Below, one piece after another: positions 22,691 to 36,200 of a stretch of 64,000 nt of DNA (its first letter is position 1; each line of letters opens with the position of its first letter). The notes beneath the pieces were generated by a model, which worked only from the letters and a program-made list of their open reading frames with translations, was not told where the DNA came from and ran no database searches. Both the position numbers and the translations under genes were made by a program. The stretch is from NCBI RefSeq assembly GCF_027172205.1, contig NC_070618.1:8562001-8626000 (forward strand). Reading direction: 5' to 3'. This DNA is from Podarcis raffonei. Lineage: Eukaryota; Chordata; Lepidosauria; Squamata; Lacertidae.

Positions 22691-25600
22691 TCACCAGCCT
22701 CCTTTCCCTCCTTTCTTTTTCTTCTGCTGCTGTTTCTTCTTTGTGGCAGCTGCGCCAACAGGCTTTTGATGCCTTGGCGGTATCATGTTGCTTGTTGATC
22801 CAGATGGAACTGCCGTTACGGTGCCAGGCCTTGGGGATGTAGGTGGACTACTTGCAGTCTTGCTAGCATCCCTGTAGACAAGGAAGAGACAAATGGGATT
22901 ATTATCACACAGAGCTTAGATGTACGGTATATCTTCTGTCCTCCTGTCAGCAGCAAAAACAAAACAAGCAGGTTAAACCTCACGTACATGTCATATATTA
23001 CTGCTTGCAGTGAAGAATTCATTCCTTTACATAAGAGAAGAACACCACTTAGAAATTGTAGCCCCCCCTTTTTTTTACAATAAGTTGTGGGCAGAATTGA
23101 GCCACTGCTAGCTAGTACAGTTGTACTTTGGATCCCGAATGCCTTGGTACTCCTCAGACACTTTGGCTCACAAACACTGCAAACCCGGAAGTGAGTGTTC
23201 TGGTTTGCAAACGTTCTTTGGAACCCAAACATCCGACAGGGCTTCCGATTGGCTGCAGGAGCTTCCTGCAGCCAATCAGAAGCCATGCTTTGGTTTCCGA
23301 ACGTTTTGGAATTCGAACAGACTTCCAGAACGGATTCTGTTCCGACTTCCAAGGTACGACTGCATACTGCAGGTGCTACAATATATGCATCAGCATGCCA
23401 TTCATATATAACGCTTTGGGATAATTTTTTTATTCTTGGAGAACATGTGGCTGGGGGTGGGGTGTCACTCTCTTCTAGGAGCTGGATACTTTCCCTCTAG
23501 GATGCCTGCATACAGACACAGACTGCCAAGAGAGATCTTCAGTCACCAAATGAGTTCCTAAGTTCCAGCCCTTCAGATGACTTGAGCAAAGCAGACAATT
23601 CTATTGCCTTTGTCTCTTCATCTTTCGCAGGCCCACAAAGCCTGCTCATCTTCCTGCACTCTTTCATCCTCCTATAGGATGTCTGCCTCTCTCCATATGA
23701 ACCGACCCAGATACAGTGGTACCTCTGGTTACGAACTTAATTTGTTCTGGACACAACCATAGGTTATGTAATTAAGCATCTATTCTTATATTACGCAAAT
23801 CACTCACACACACGTATCCTGTTAGTTGTTCTCACCCAAAATCATCTATAAAGATCTGTGACTTTCTGGGAGCAAACTGATTAACGGTGATTTTACAACA
23901 GGAGGTCACTCATTTGATGGCTGTGGTTCCCCAATTTGGCTGGCTACCATTAATTTATACTTACAGTGGCACCTCAGGTTAAGTACTTAATTCGTTCCGG
24001 AGGTCCGTACTTAACCTGAAACTGTTCTTAACCTGAAGCATCACTTTAGCTAATGGGGCCTCCTGCTGCCGCGCCGCCGGAGCCCGATTTCTGTTCTTAA
24101 CCTGAAGCAAAGTTCTTAACCTGAAGCACTATTTCTGGGTTAGCGGAGTCTGTAACCTGAAGCGTATGTAACCTGAAGCATCTGTAACCCGAGGTACCAC
24201 TGTATACACATTTAGGCACCAGGCGAAAACGTTCCTCTTCAACCAGGCCTTTGGCTGCCTATCATCCTATATCCTTTTAAATGTGTTTGGGGGGTGCTGT
24301 TTTGTTCTATTCTTGTTTTTATTATGAATTTTGTGGTTCTATCTTGTGTTTTCATGCTGGGAACCACCCTGAGAGCTACAAAATTTAAAAATAGTAATTT
24401 TAACACACCCACACACCCACACCCCACATTGAGTATTAGTGCCAGTTCCAAAAAGCCAGTTCTTTAAGCCTTTTGTGAATGGCAACTGCAGAAAGAGGGC
24501 AGGGATGTCCTCTTCTCCACTCCCTTACTGTGACTCTCATTCTCTACCTACTCCTGGAGATTGTGTCCAATACAGTGGTATCTCGGGTTAAGTACTTAAT
24601 TCGTCCCGGAGGTCCGTGCTTAACCTGAAACTGTTCTTAACCTGAAGCATCACTTTAGCTAATGGGGCCTCCTGCTGCTGCTGCGCCGCCGGAGCACGAT
24701 TTCTGTTCTCATTCTGAAGCAAAGTTCTTAACCTGAAGCACTATTTCTGGGTTAGCAGAGTCTGTAACCTGAAGCGTATGTAACCTGAAGCATCTGTAAC
24801 CCGAGGTACCACTGTATACACATTTAGGCACCAGGCGAAAACGTTCCTCTTCAACCAGGCCTTTGGCTGCCTATCATCCTATATCCTTTTAAATGTGTTT
24901 GGGGGGTGCTGTTTTGTTCTATTCTTGTTTTTATTATGAATTTTGTGGTTCTATCTTGTGTTTTCATGCTGGGAACCACCCTGAGAGCTACAAAATTTAA
25001 AAATAGTAATTTTAACACACCCACACACCCACACCCCACATTGAGTATTAGTGCCAGTTCCAAAAAGCCAGTTCTTTAAGCCTTTTGTGAATGGCAACTG
25101 CAGAAAGAGGGCAGGGATGTCCTCTTCTCCACTCCCTTACTGTGACTCTCATTCTCTACCTACTCCTGGAGATTGTGTCCAATACAGTGGTATCTCGGGT
25201 TAAGTACTTAATTCGTCCCGGAGGTCCGTGCTTAACCTGAAACTGTTCTTAACCTGAAGCATCACTTTAGCTAATGGGGCCTCCTGCTGCTGCTGCGCCG
25301 CCGGAGCACGATTTCTGTTCTCATTCTGAAGCAAAGTTCTTAACCTGAAGCACTATTTCTGGGTTAGCAGAGTCTGTAACCTGAAGCGTATTTAACCCGA
25401 GGTACCACTGTAGTGATCTTCCTTTCAAGGGGAGTAGCTCTCTTTGATGACCTGATTACTTTGCCCTGGGACACTGAGAGGGCTCTAGAATCAAGTCTCG
25501 CAAGGCTGGGTCCTGTTACTCACAATTCAGAAGAAGCTGCTGTTGTTGCTCCTTGGGTTCCTTTCCCAATCTGGTCCTTCTTCTTGCCCTTCTTCCGCCC

Positions 25601-28600
25601 GCGATAGTAGGAGCGTTCCCGCATTGGAAGCCAGCGCTCAGGGTCAGGAGCAACCTTAGGGTCATAGTTCTTTGGCAGTTTTCCTAAGGAGTAGGTTAAA
25701 AAAAAAAGAATATTCCTTTTCTGAATACCAAGGAGTATTCAGCATGGGAGACTCATCATGATTTAAGAACAGCTGCACTGCAGGTAAACGCCTAATAAGC
25801 CAAAGCTGTACAGCACTTCCATGGTCGGAAACAGACAACGCTCTCACTGTGCGCAAACCACAAATACCATTATGCTGACATGTTTTAGCTTTTCCTTGCA
25901 ACGACAAAAGTTGGGTTGTTGCAATTAGCAAGCTATACCTAGACTTTAAATACTGTGTAGAACTGACTTCACATAAGAGCATGGAGACCTACCATAGATT
26001 CCGGTGTATAAGACGACTTTTTAACCCCGGAAAAGAGGTCAAAAAGTTGGGGGTCGTTTTATACGCCGGGTATGGGTGGCGCGGAGTGGAGCCCGCCCCC
26101 CACTGCGGCGGCTCCGAAACAGCAGCAGCAGCAGGCTCCGCTACGGCGGCTTTCTCCTGGCACGGAGCTGCCCAGCGTATTAGGCAACTGGGCTTATAAG
26201 ACAAACCCCCAAATTGCAGCTGCCAATTTGGAAGGGTCATCTAATATGCCAGAATCTACGGTACTCAAAACGTTCATGTTAGAAAAGCACTCCTAGATCA
26301 GTCCCCAAAATATTCATCTATTTTTGTCTCTGACAGTGGCCTGCAAAATGCTTTAGGGAAGTTTGTGTGCAGAAAATGAAGACAACAGCCCATCCCTGCT
26401 TTTAATCCCTGCAACTGGTATTGAGAAGTATGGTGCCTTGAAACAAGAAGTCCAGGACGCTACCATTAATGTCGCACAATTGCTGCAATTTCCTGACTTT
26501 GGCTGAAAGTCAACTTAGTTTGAAGTTAGCTTCTTGAGTCGTTTTTTAAAAATTCCACCCTAGTACAGTGGTGTTTAGATGAGGAACATGTAGCTCTGCA
26601 GATGCTGTTGCACTCCCAACTCCTATCTGCCCTAGGCAGCACTGCTAATGGGCAGAGATACCTAGCAGTTGATAAATATTTAACTTTAATAAATAAAGTA
26701 TGTATTTAAAATATTTTAATAAATAACAGACACATGAGAAACTGACTTATACCAAGCTAGTCCCTTGGTGTGTTGCACCAAAGGTAGAGCTCTGCTAATG
26801 CCATCTTGGTAGTCAAGGCAATGCCAAAATTAATTGGTAGTTGTTGTAGCAATGAGTTCATATATTCTCTTGCTTTGATATAGGCTAATTGGTTTGCTTT
26901 GATGCTATCCTTATCTGTGGGGTGGGGTGCTGGGATCTAAGCCCAGAAAGGGGAATCTTTTCTGAGAGATTTGGGTATTTGTCACCTATGTCCTTATCTG
27001 GTCAGGTGGAGCGATGGAAAGTCCTGGCCAAAGTGCCATATGCTGCTTTGTGTATAAAGAATGAATGAATGTTTCCTTGGGCGCGGAAAAGACATCTCCT
27101 TGCTGCAGTGCTCATCCCTCGTATGTAAAGGCTGGGAGACCCAGCAGGCTGATCTGCTGTAAGTCTACACCTTTCTTTTAATAAAGCACTAGAAATGACC
27201 ACTCTGGTGTTTTGACATCCTTCGTTGGTATCCCTGCACCCAACCACTCACTCCCACAAGTCCTCCTTTGGGCCTGCAGTTCAGAACAATTGGTCCATCT
27301 AGTTCATTACCGTCTACACTGATTAGCAGCTGCTTTTAAGGTCTCCAAAAGAAGTCCTTCCCAGACCTACTTGGAGACGTTGGGAACTGAACCTTCTGGG
27401 AGACAACGTCCGACAACATCTGGAAGATCATAGGTTCTCCACTCCTGGCTTAAGATAGTTTTAGCCAACTTCTCCAGAAGCCCTTTTGAACTCCAAACAG
27501 CTATACAGCCATTGCTAACAAGACACTCACCCTTCTTTTTCTTCTTCTTCTTCTTGACATCACCTTGGCTGGAAAAACAACAACAGCACATGAACACACA
27601 TGAGCCTGCTTGAGATGCAGCAGAAAGAACAGAGCTAATGGATGTCAAGGAGAGCATATCTAATGGCTTTGTACAGGAGAAAGAAATAGGGCAAGCTTGT
27701 AGCTGCAAGACAGAAAACTTATTTTGGTCGCTGAGCTGGACTTCTTCATATTAACACTGACTCAAGATGTCAAGGATTATTTAAAAAGCTTCTTTACCCT
27801 TGTTCTTTCTGCTGGTTCTCAACCGCGGGTTTCCCTCCTTTCTTCCGAATGTATGTAGCCCCATGCGAGTTTTCAAGAGCGTCCACATCTACTTTCAGAG
27901 ACATAGTGTCCGAAGAAGGCAAGTGTTTGCTAAGTCTATTGTAAAGGAGGGGTTAAGGAATAACAATATGAACACATTAAGCAAATAAGAGAGAGGAGAA
28001 AATCATTCTCAGGATCTCAAAGGCGGTTTAGTGGGTACAATAACGACAAAGATAAACTAAGCTAGGAGACTGGGAAGAATTCTCTGTTGTATAGGAAGGG
28101 AACATTATATAATGGGGTAACAAATTTCTTTTTTACTTCTGGATGGGCAGAGTGACCATGAGAGGCTGAGCTTCTAAAAGAAACAGAGGTGCTTGGCATT
28201 TGGGGATCAAAACAGTAGAATAGTGTTTTTGTACCTCTGCTTGATGAAAACATGGAGTTAAAAGGGAAGACTACCAACCCAGCTGTACCTGAACTTCCTA
28301 GTCGGATGTGTGTGTTGTATGCACCCTATGAGACAACAGTGAGGTTCCAAGGCCAGTGAGATGTGAAAGTCTTAGAATATGCACAGGGGGATTCCAGAAG
28401 ACACAGGATTTCTTTGGCAGAGAACATGGCATCATACTCCAAAAGCTGGAAGCTTTGAAAAGCATCACTGCAGCAATTACTCTGATATGAGGAAGTGGTC
28501 AAAGAATGCCTCCTTGTCTCACCTCCCTCAGCCACACAAGGAAGGATACACTTTAGCTTTCTCACCATCCACCAGGGAGTATGCAGAAATGAGCTGGGCC

Positions 28601-29441
28601 AGGGTATGGACATCATCTGGATTCTGCCTACAAAAGTAAAGAAGTGTGAGATTTACAGCCTGTTCTAAAGAGAGCGGTCAGCCCAGTGTTGCACACCACA
28701 GGAAGGACTCCTCATATAAAGGTTCAATGTCTTTCCATCGAACCTGCTGAGCCACAGATTTTCCAAGGGTTTGGTGTCTCCGCTATGCGTGTGTGACGGG
28801 AAAACTGTTGAATCTCTTCCACATATAATGTTCAACTGCCCCCTACATAGCATAGCCAGGACTAAATTCCTGGGTCCTGCTTTACTGCGCTTGGTTGGCA
28901 GGCCTGTTGAGTTACACGCCGCACTGCTTTTGCAGGATACAGATCCTTCTGTAACTCTGCAGGTGGCGAGATTCCTGAATGCGGTTATCTCACACACAAA
29001 AACCACCAAAAACCAACTAAAACACCAAAACTAATCGGACTCATATAAGCAGGCAAATGAAGTGCCCTGCCTCCACCTTCCATAGGAGCCACAAACAATA
29101 TTTTCAAGGTGCACGCTGGCTCAGGTGAAGCTGCACCTTAGAGATGGGTGGCAGCAGCAGCTCTATCAAGGGAAAGGGACCAAAAGAGAATCTAATGAGT
29201 GAGGAGGTTGCTCACTCTGTGGATGTTCCAGCAGCTCATTGGGGCAACACCCATTCGCTTCAATAGCCTGCCAAAAACCAGGTGTGCCCACCTATATAGG
29301 GGATTGCAGGGTGAAAAAAGTGTGTCCAAAGCACAGGTAGAGACACCACAACTTTCCCCTCTTCTCTCACGCAGCCCCCACTGCACAGTCTCCAGAGGGA
29401 CCCACTGAAGCAGATTTTGGGGGCACGCGGGGAGAGGAGAG

Positions 29442-29478
<37 letters not shown>

Positions 29479-32400
29479 TTATTACTTATACCCCACCCAT
29501 CTGGCTGGGTTTCCCCAGCCACTCTAGGCGGCTTCTAACAGGAGATTAAAAATACATTAAAACACCAGTCATTAAAAAACTTCCCTAAACAGGGCTGCCT
29601 TCAGATGTCTTCTAAACCTCAGATAGTTGTTTATTCCTTTGACAACTGATGGGAGGGCATGCCACAGGGTGGGAGCCACTACCGAGAAGGCCTTCTGCCT
29701 GGTTCCCTGTAACTTTGCTTCTTGCAGTGAGGGAACCACCAGAAGCCCCTCGGCACTGGATCTCAGTGTCCGGGCCGAATGATGGGGGTGGAGACGCTCC
29801 TTCAGGTATACTGGAAAGGTAAGTCCCACTGCTAAGTGGGATGCTGTTCATGTAACACTAGGAACAACCCATTTTTAATATGCCTTATCTCATTTGCTGC
29901 ATAAACACATTTTTAACACTACTGAAGTAACTGTCATCTTCTGTTTCAAAAGTTAGTGGGGCCGCTGAGTCTTTTGCAGTAAAACTCACTTATTAGCTCT
30001 CAGGAAGGGACTTACTTCCACAGCTCCTCTAGATCGCTGATGGCTTCCTTCTTCCGTCCGTGTTTTAGCTTGAAGTTGACAGCTTCCCTAATTAACGACA
30101 AATGAACTGGAGACTTTGGCTGGGGGTGAAAAAAGGTTTGCTTAAAGTTAAGTTTGAAAACAACTAAAATAATGACATGAGTGATCACTCTCTTTTTTAA
30201 GCCGCTGAAGAGACACTTGGAGCCATGAGAGTTTAGGGGACTCTTAAGAGCAGCGGTTGTAGGTAACAAAGGTGTATCATTCATACAAGAAATTCCCCCT
30301 GTGCACCCTCAAATCTGTTCTGGGTTCCTCCTCCACCCTCCACATCAGATGGGGACACACAGAAGGGCAAGAAGTTCCACTGAGCCATTGGAAGTCCTTG
30401 TGTGGACAGGACAACTTTGATGGGATACAACTGCAATGGTGTATTTGTCTGTTATGAGCTGCAAGACTGCAATCACACTATCAAGCTCAGAATATTGACT
30501 TTCAACAGCTGTGGAATTATAACTACTCCAATGCGTAACCGAGTCTTCCCACAAAATACGGATAAAATCAGGAAAATTCTACAGAACAATTTTTTTGCAG
30601 ACTTCCAAACAGCTGAGGCACAGCACACTTCCCCTCAGTTAAACCTGAGGGCACATTTCACCTTGTGCACACAAAGAAGTCTACACTTAGAGCAGGAGCT
30701 GCTAACCTTTTGGAGCCTTGAGCATATTTTCAAACCGAGAAGCTGTCACAGGCACCATATGTACAATGCATCTGTTCTAATGGCTGCAACAGAATTCCTC
30801 TTTCAATTCTGATTTCAGAGGAGGGGTGGGCACTACAGGTGCCAGGGAAGGCCACTGCTTGACTTAAGCAAATCTTGACTTGTGAATGTGAGAGCTACCC
30901 CACACTAGGGGATCTCTCCTGAATTTTTGCATCCATCTCTTTCAGGTCAGTTAATTCCATGGACTCTGCATCAGAAGTTTTTGGATGATCCAAATGACAT
31001 CTACTGACAGATAAACTGGAGAACTGCTCCAGTGAAGGAGACAAGAACAGAACAGGCAATCATGCAGAGAGGCAACAGGCAGCCTCTCCATTGCAGTTGA
31101 GATTTGGGGCTCATGGGAAACTTGAATTATTTAATTTATTTATTGCAGCACAGTAGCAGTTACAAACCATTTACGAATACCACTGGCTAGCAAATTCAGA
31201 TAATAAATGTCTTTTTACATTATAAAGAGCTGTGATGTACTGATCATATTTCTACTATTTTATCAGGGATGTAATGCAAGTTGAACACAAAATACCGAGC
31301 AGCTTATCTGTTGGCATCTCATCGGACTAATACTTGCCTGAAATTCTTGATACCATTCAATTGCTTGAGCCAAGACCTCTATAGCACTATCAATATCTTC
31401 TTCATGGCTATACATTGTCACTAATGCAGATACCTATAACAGTTTAGAACACAACATTAAAGTCAGAAATATTTTTAGCGAGCAATAAGTACTGGAATGT
31501 ATGACAGGGCCACATTTTAAAAAAAATATAAATGTAACTTTATTACTTCATTAAGTAGAATACTGTCACCACATGAAAACGCACACACACTGAAGCAATA
31601 TTTACTTCTCTTTTACTACATTTCTTCAAAAGTAACGGAGTCAAGTGACAGCACTCAAGGGATAAAGCAGCCTTGACTTAATATGACAAGAAAGAGTGCA
31701 AGTTTTCTTAAATAAGAATCACCCATGCTGTAATGTGCTTTGCTCTCTCCAACACATGGCATCTACACAGCACTTTTTCAAAGTGTTCAAGCATTTCACT
31801 TACATTTTGTTAATATTCCTTCTAGCCACCATGTAAGGTAAGCTATATCAAAACTCTATGCACTGCTTGTTCCCGTACTGGGATAACCTTGATTAAGATG
31901 CATGTTGGAGGTATTGCTTAGTGAGCAAACAAGAGACAGGGCCTTTTTGGTGGTAGTGCTGCAGCTCTGAAATACTCTCCCAAATGAAATTATTTCACCC
32001 AAAACTGAATGGACTTTTATTCTGGCAGGCTTTTAATGTGTAACACCCTAATTTACTACCATCAATTTAAGTATCTTTTACCCTTGCTGCTGTTGGGTTT
32101 TCGTTTTATTTTTAATTATTTGCTGTATGAGTTGCTATTTGTTACTGCTTTTAGAAATTGGCTATTAGTTGTACTTTTGCTCAATTGTATTGAAAAGTTT
32201 TGTGTTGTATGCTTCTTTTAGCAGAAAGCAGGATATAAATATTGTCGTTCCCATATTGGATGAGCAGGAAAAGCCTGAAATATTCACGCAACTTAGAAAT
32301 TAAGCAAGTCATGGAAACTATTTACATAAGACCATAACATATGGGATATCTTGGCGCAAAATTTTGGATATTTACAACCTTGCTTCAGCGCCAAGTTCAC

Positions 32401-33183
32401 AATTGCTGCTAGATTAGTAGCCAAAGATTCATGTTGTTGAGTTGCACACCTCTAGCAACAGGAGGCAGAAGAGATCAAGATGTCTGTTATTGCTAAGTCC
32501 TGTGGACCAAACACATTACTGATCAAGAGTCCAAACAGAACTTACACATACAAAATAAAGAGGCAAATGAGCAACTTTTAGTCCAGCCATGATGGGACTT
32601 GTCAACCTGGGAAGGCAGCCCATCTAGGAGAACAAAAGCTCTAATCCTAAACCTCCACTGCCTTGTGGGATGTCTTCAGGAGAAGAAAAGGCCAAGGAGT
32701 AAACCCTACACAAATCCAGCGTGGAGTCCCTAAAATGGTTGGATGATGCCTTGCATACCTCCTTCCAGCAACTCCTGCAGCCAAGATGGTGCCAGACATA
32801 TTGCTCTGCTTTCCTTTGAACCACATCAGCGAGGCTGAGAGTGGTGTCTTTTAATCTGGGCAGTTCAGGACCTCCAAAAACACTGCCCTGGCTCGTGCCC
32901 TGGGGAGGTCACTTCAGTGCTGCTAACACAGTGGTTTGACTCCCCTCCCCCCCAAAGCTCCATTGTCTCTTGAGACAGACAGATGTCAAAAAGAAAAAGT
33001 AGTCTAACCACCCAAGCTAGGGTCAGAATGGCATGCTAGGAGAAGAATATGACACTGGGGGTGGTGTCAACAGGATGCATAAAACTGTGTGTGTGTTTAG
33101 AATTAGCTGCAACCTACCATGCCTGGTTTGTGCCTTAACTCTTCTATAGACCTCAGGATGATACATGCTTTCGTGACACTGCC

Positions 33184-33239
<56 letters not shown>

Positions 33240-36200
33240 AGGGAGGGAGAACAAAAAGTGTGGTTATTGGCAATTGGCTGCAGTCCCCTGGGCTAGGACA
33301 TCTGTTCTACCATCAAGCAACTCTCTTTTTATTAGACAGATAAAAAGGAGCGATTATAGAAACCATCAATCAGGGCTGCATGCAGAAGCCAGCTTCATGA
33401 GAAACTCAGCCTTTTATTTAAAGAGCGAAAGTTGCTAGCCCTTATGACTGCAAAAAAATATGCATGAAAGCATGTGGGAAATAACTGAAGTATCAAAAGC
33501 GAAAGGGATGTTTAAATAAGAATTTCACTGGTCACAGCTGAGAGGGTTCAGGGCTCCATATTTTTCCTTATCCCTCCCCATAATTAGTAAAACCTGAATT
33601 ATGCAAAAATGCTATCATCACCATCATTGCTCTGTAAGAAAATTATACAAATTTGTTCAACTTGCAAGCTTTCTAGATGGTGAAGACTTCAGGTATTGCC
33701 CCTTCCTGCCTTTAACCTAAGCTCCCCCAGAAGGCAGCCTCCCTTTGAGAAAAAAATGAGTTAAGAATGAGAGTGGTCATTGTAGTACAGTGGTACCTTG
33801 GGTTAAGTACTTAATTCGTTCCGGAGGTCTGTTCTTAACCTGAAACTGTTCTTAACCTGAAGCACCACTTTAGCTAATGGGGCCTCCTGCTGCCGGAGCA
33901 CAATTTCTGTTCTCATCCTGAAGCAAAGTTCTTAACCGGAAGCACTATTTCTGGGTTAGCAGAGTCTGTAACCTGAAGCGTATGTAACCTGAAGCATATG
34001 TAACCCGAGGTACCACTGTATATGGAAACAGTATGAAACTGTAGCTGAATGCTCAGGAAGCTTCTTTCCAAAGGAAGCGAGGCTACAGTACCTTGAGCAA
34101 CTTTCAACTGTGCCATCGTCAGCTTAATCTCTGCTGCTTTCTCGGGGTGCTGATCGGCAAACTCCTACAGGTTAGAAATGGAAACACAAATCAAGAGGCT
34201 TTCAGACAGAATCAGCTTCAGAATTTCCAGAACAGGGACCTTGCAATGAATAGTAATTGCACTGTGGAGTCTTATGTCTCTTGACTCTCCTGTAACAAAC
34301 TCCGAGTCCCTTGAACAGAAGCTCTTCTATTAGGGGACAGGAATACACAGCAATATGTTAATAAAGGGTCTCCATTTGCTATGCCATTACCTAAATCATC
34401 ATCAATCATTATTACGGTCCAGAGACCCAACAAATCATTACAAAGCAATACACAATTCATACAGCTTACCTCCAGGTTAGACGAGCATTTTGTTTAGAAT
34501 ATAGGGATCATTTGTTCTTGCAACCACCAATAAAAACTTTTCCACTGCTAATGTTCTAGCATTTGTCCGGTCTTCCAGTAGGAACCTGACATAGTGAGCC
34601 TCTGATTTTCCAGGGGAAGGTACCAGCAAGGGTAGTATCAGTTCAGCCCTGGCTTGCTCATATCTTGCACAATGCAACAAAATATGTTTTATGGAATCGA
34701 TGTCTTGAGCACACGAGCAAAGTCTGTCCTGGTAGGGAACTCCTCTCAACCTACCATCCAACACTGCAGAAGGAAAGACATTTAGTCTGGCTTTGGTGAA
34801 AAGCCTTCGATAGTTTGCCATTACCTAAAATATGCTTAAGTCTAAACCATGATTTGCAGTACACCTTAGAAGTATAGTTTTCAGCCAGGCACATTTATGT
34901 ACTGCACCTATACCAAGCCACACTTAAAGCAGTTCTCTTGTCTCTGTAAATCTCTCACTGCTTGCAGATCTCAGACAAGCAGATCTCACTAGTGTATTCT
35001 CATACATAGCTTCTTGGGAAAAGGCTTAGCTCAACAAGCTAATCCATAGTTTCACTGAATGCTTGGGCTGGTGCAAAAATAACGCTGTCGACTCTAACTA
35101 TGACTCCCAGTGCCCAGCAGGTTCATGAATTCCCTTCCTCCTCAACCTCATCTAGATGAACAATGATTCAGAGCTTTGTCATCTCCTGCATATTTCCTCA
35201 AGCAGCAAACCACAGCCTACCTGTAGCAGCTCTATTGCCTTGGTATGCTGTTTCTCTCGACACAACTGTGCTGCCTGGATTAGCACAGGGAGGAGATGTT
35301 CGGGACTCTGTGACTGTAAACTTGATGCCAGTTTGCGACACTGATCTGCCTAAGGAACAAGAGAAAAAGAGTGGCTGGTTAGGAATGCTGATTCTACAGA
35401 GAAAGGGCAGGATTTAGAAGTGTAAGCCAACAAACCAAGGCGCTCCCTGCCCTCCTTGATAACAGACCATAAAAAGTAAAGGGGCCCCTGACCATTAGGT
35501 CTAGTCGTGTCCGACTCTGGGGTTGCGGCGCTCATCTCGCTTTATTGGTCAAGGGAGCCAGCGTGCAGCTTCCGGGTCATGTGGCCAGCATGACTAAGCT
35601 GCTTCTGGCGAACCAGAGCAGCGCAAGGAAACGCTGTTTACCTTCCCACCGGAGCGGTACCTATTTATCTACTTGCACTTTGACATGCTTTTGAATTGCT
35701 AGGTTGGCAGGAGCAGGGACTGAACAACAGGAGCTCACCCCGTTGCGGGGATTCGAACCACCGACCTCCTGATCAGCAAGCCCTAGGCTCTGTGGTTTAG
35801 ACCATGCATCAAAGCAATTGAAGTGGCACAACATTACCTGGTTGGTGTACATGGCCAGCAGAGCTTTATTGAATTCTATTGCTTGGAGCTGTTTCTTCGA
35901 GAGTTTATGCTCAACACCCTCAGCGTTGGTCAGTTTCACCTTTTTCTTTGAGTCAAAGACGTTTTGGTCCTGTGAAAGACAGCATCCCAAGATGCATCAC
36001 TCAGTCAACAGGAACATGATGTTTCCCAGGTTGCTTGCTGAAATTAAGACACGTCACGCTCCTTTTGTGTGATTTCTTCTGCAAAACATGCTTGAGGAAT
36101 TACTAGGATGATGCCATACCTTGTTAATGGTAATGATGTTGTTGGCGATGACAGCAAGCAACCCGACATCTGTTGGCCTGCAGAGAACAGGGCATATGTG

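Noticed and set aside
23121-23500. Overlapping frames near 23.2 kb
   Set aside because: They are translations of a non-coding inverted-repeat element.
34477-34821. Host gene candidate, 114 codons
   Set aside because: Its Cys-rich motif and similarity to 28690-29035 mark a LINE fragment.
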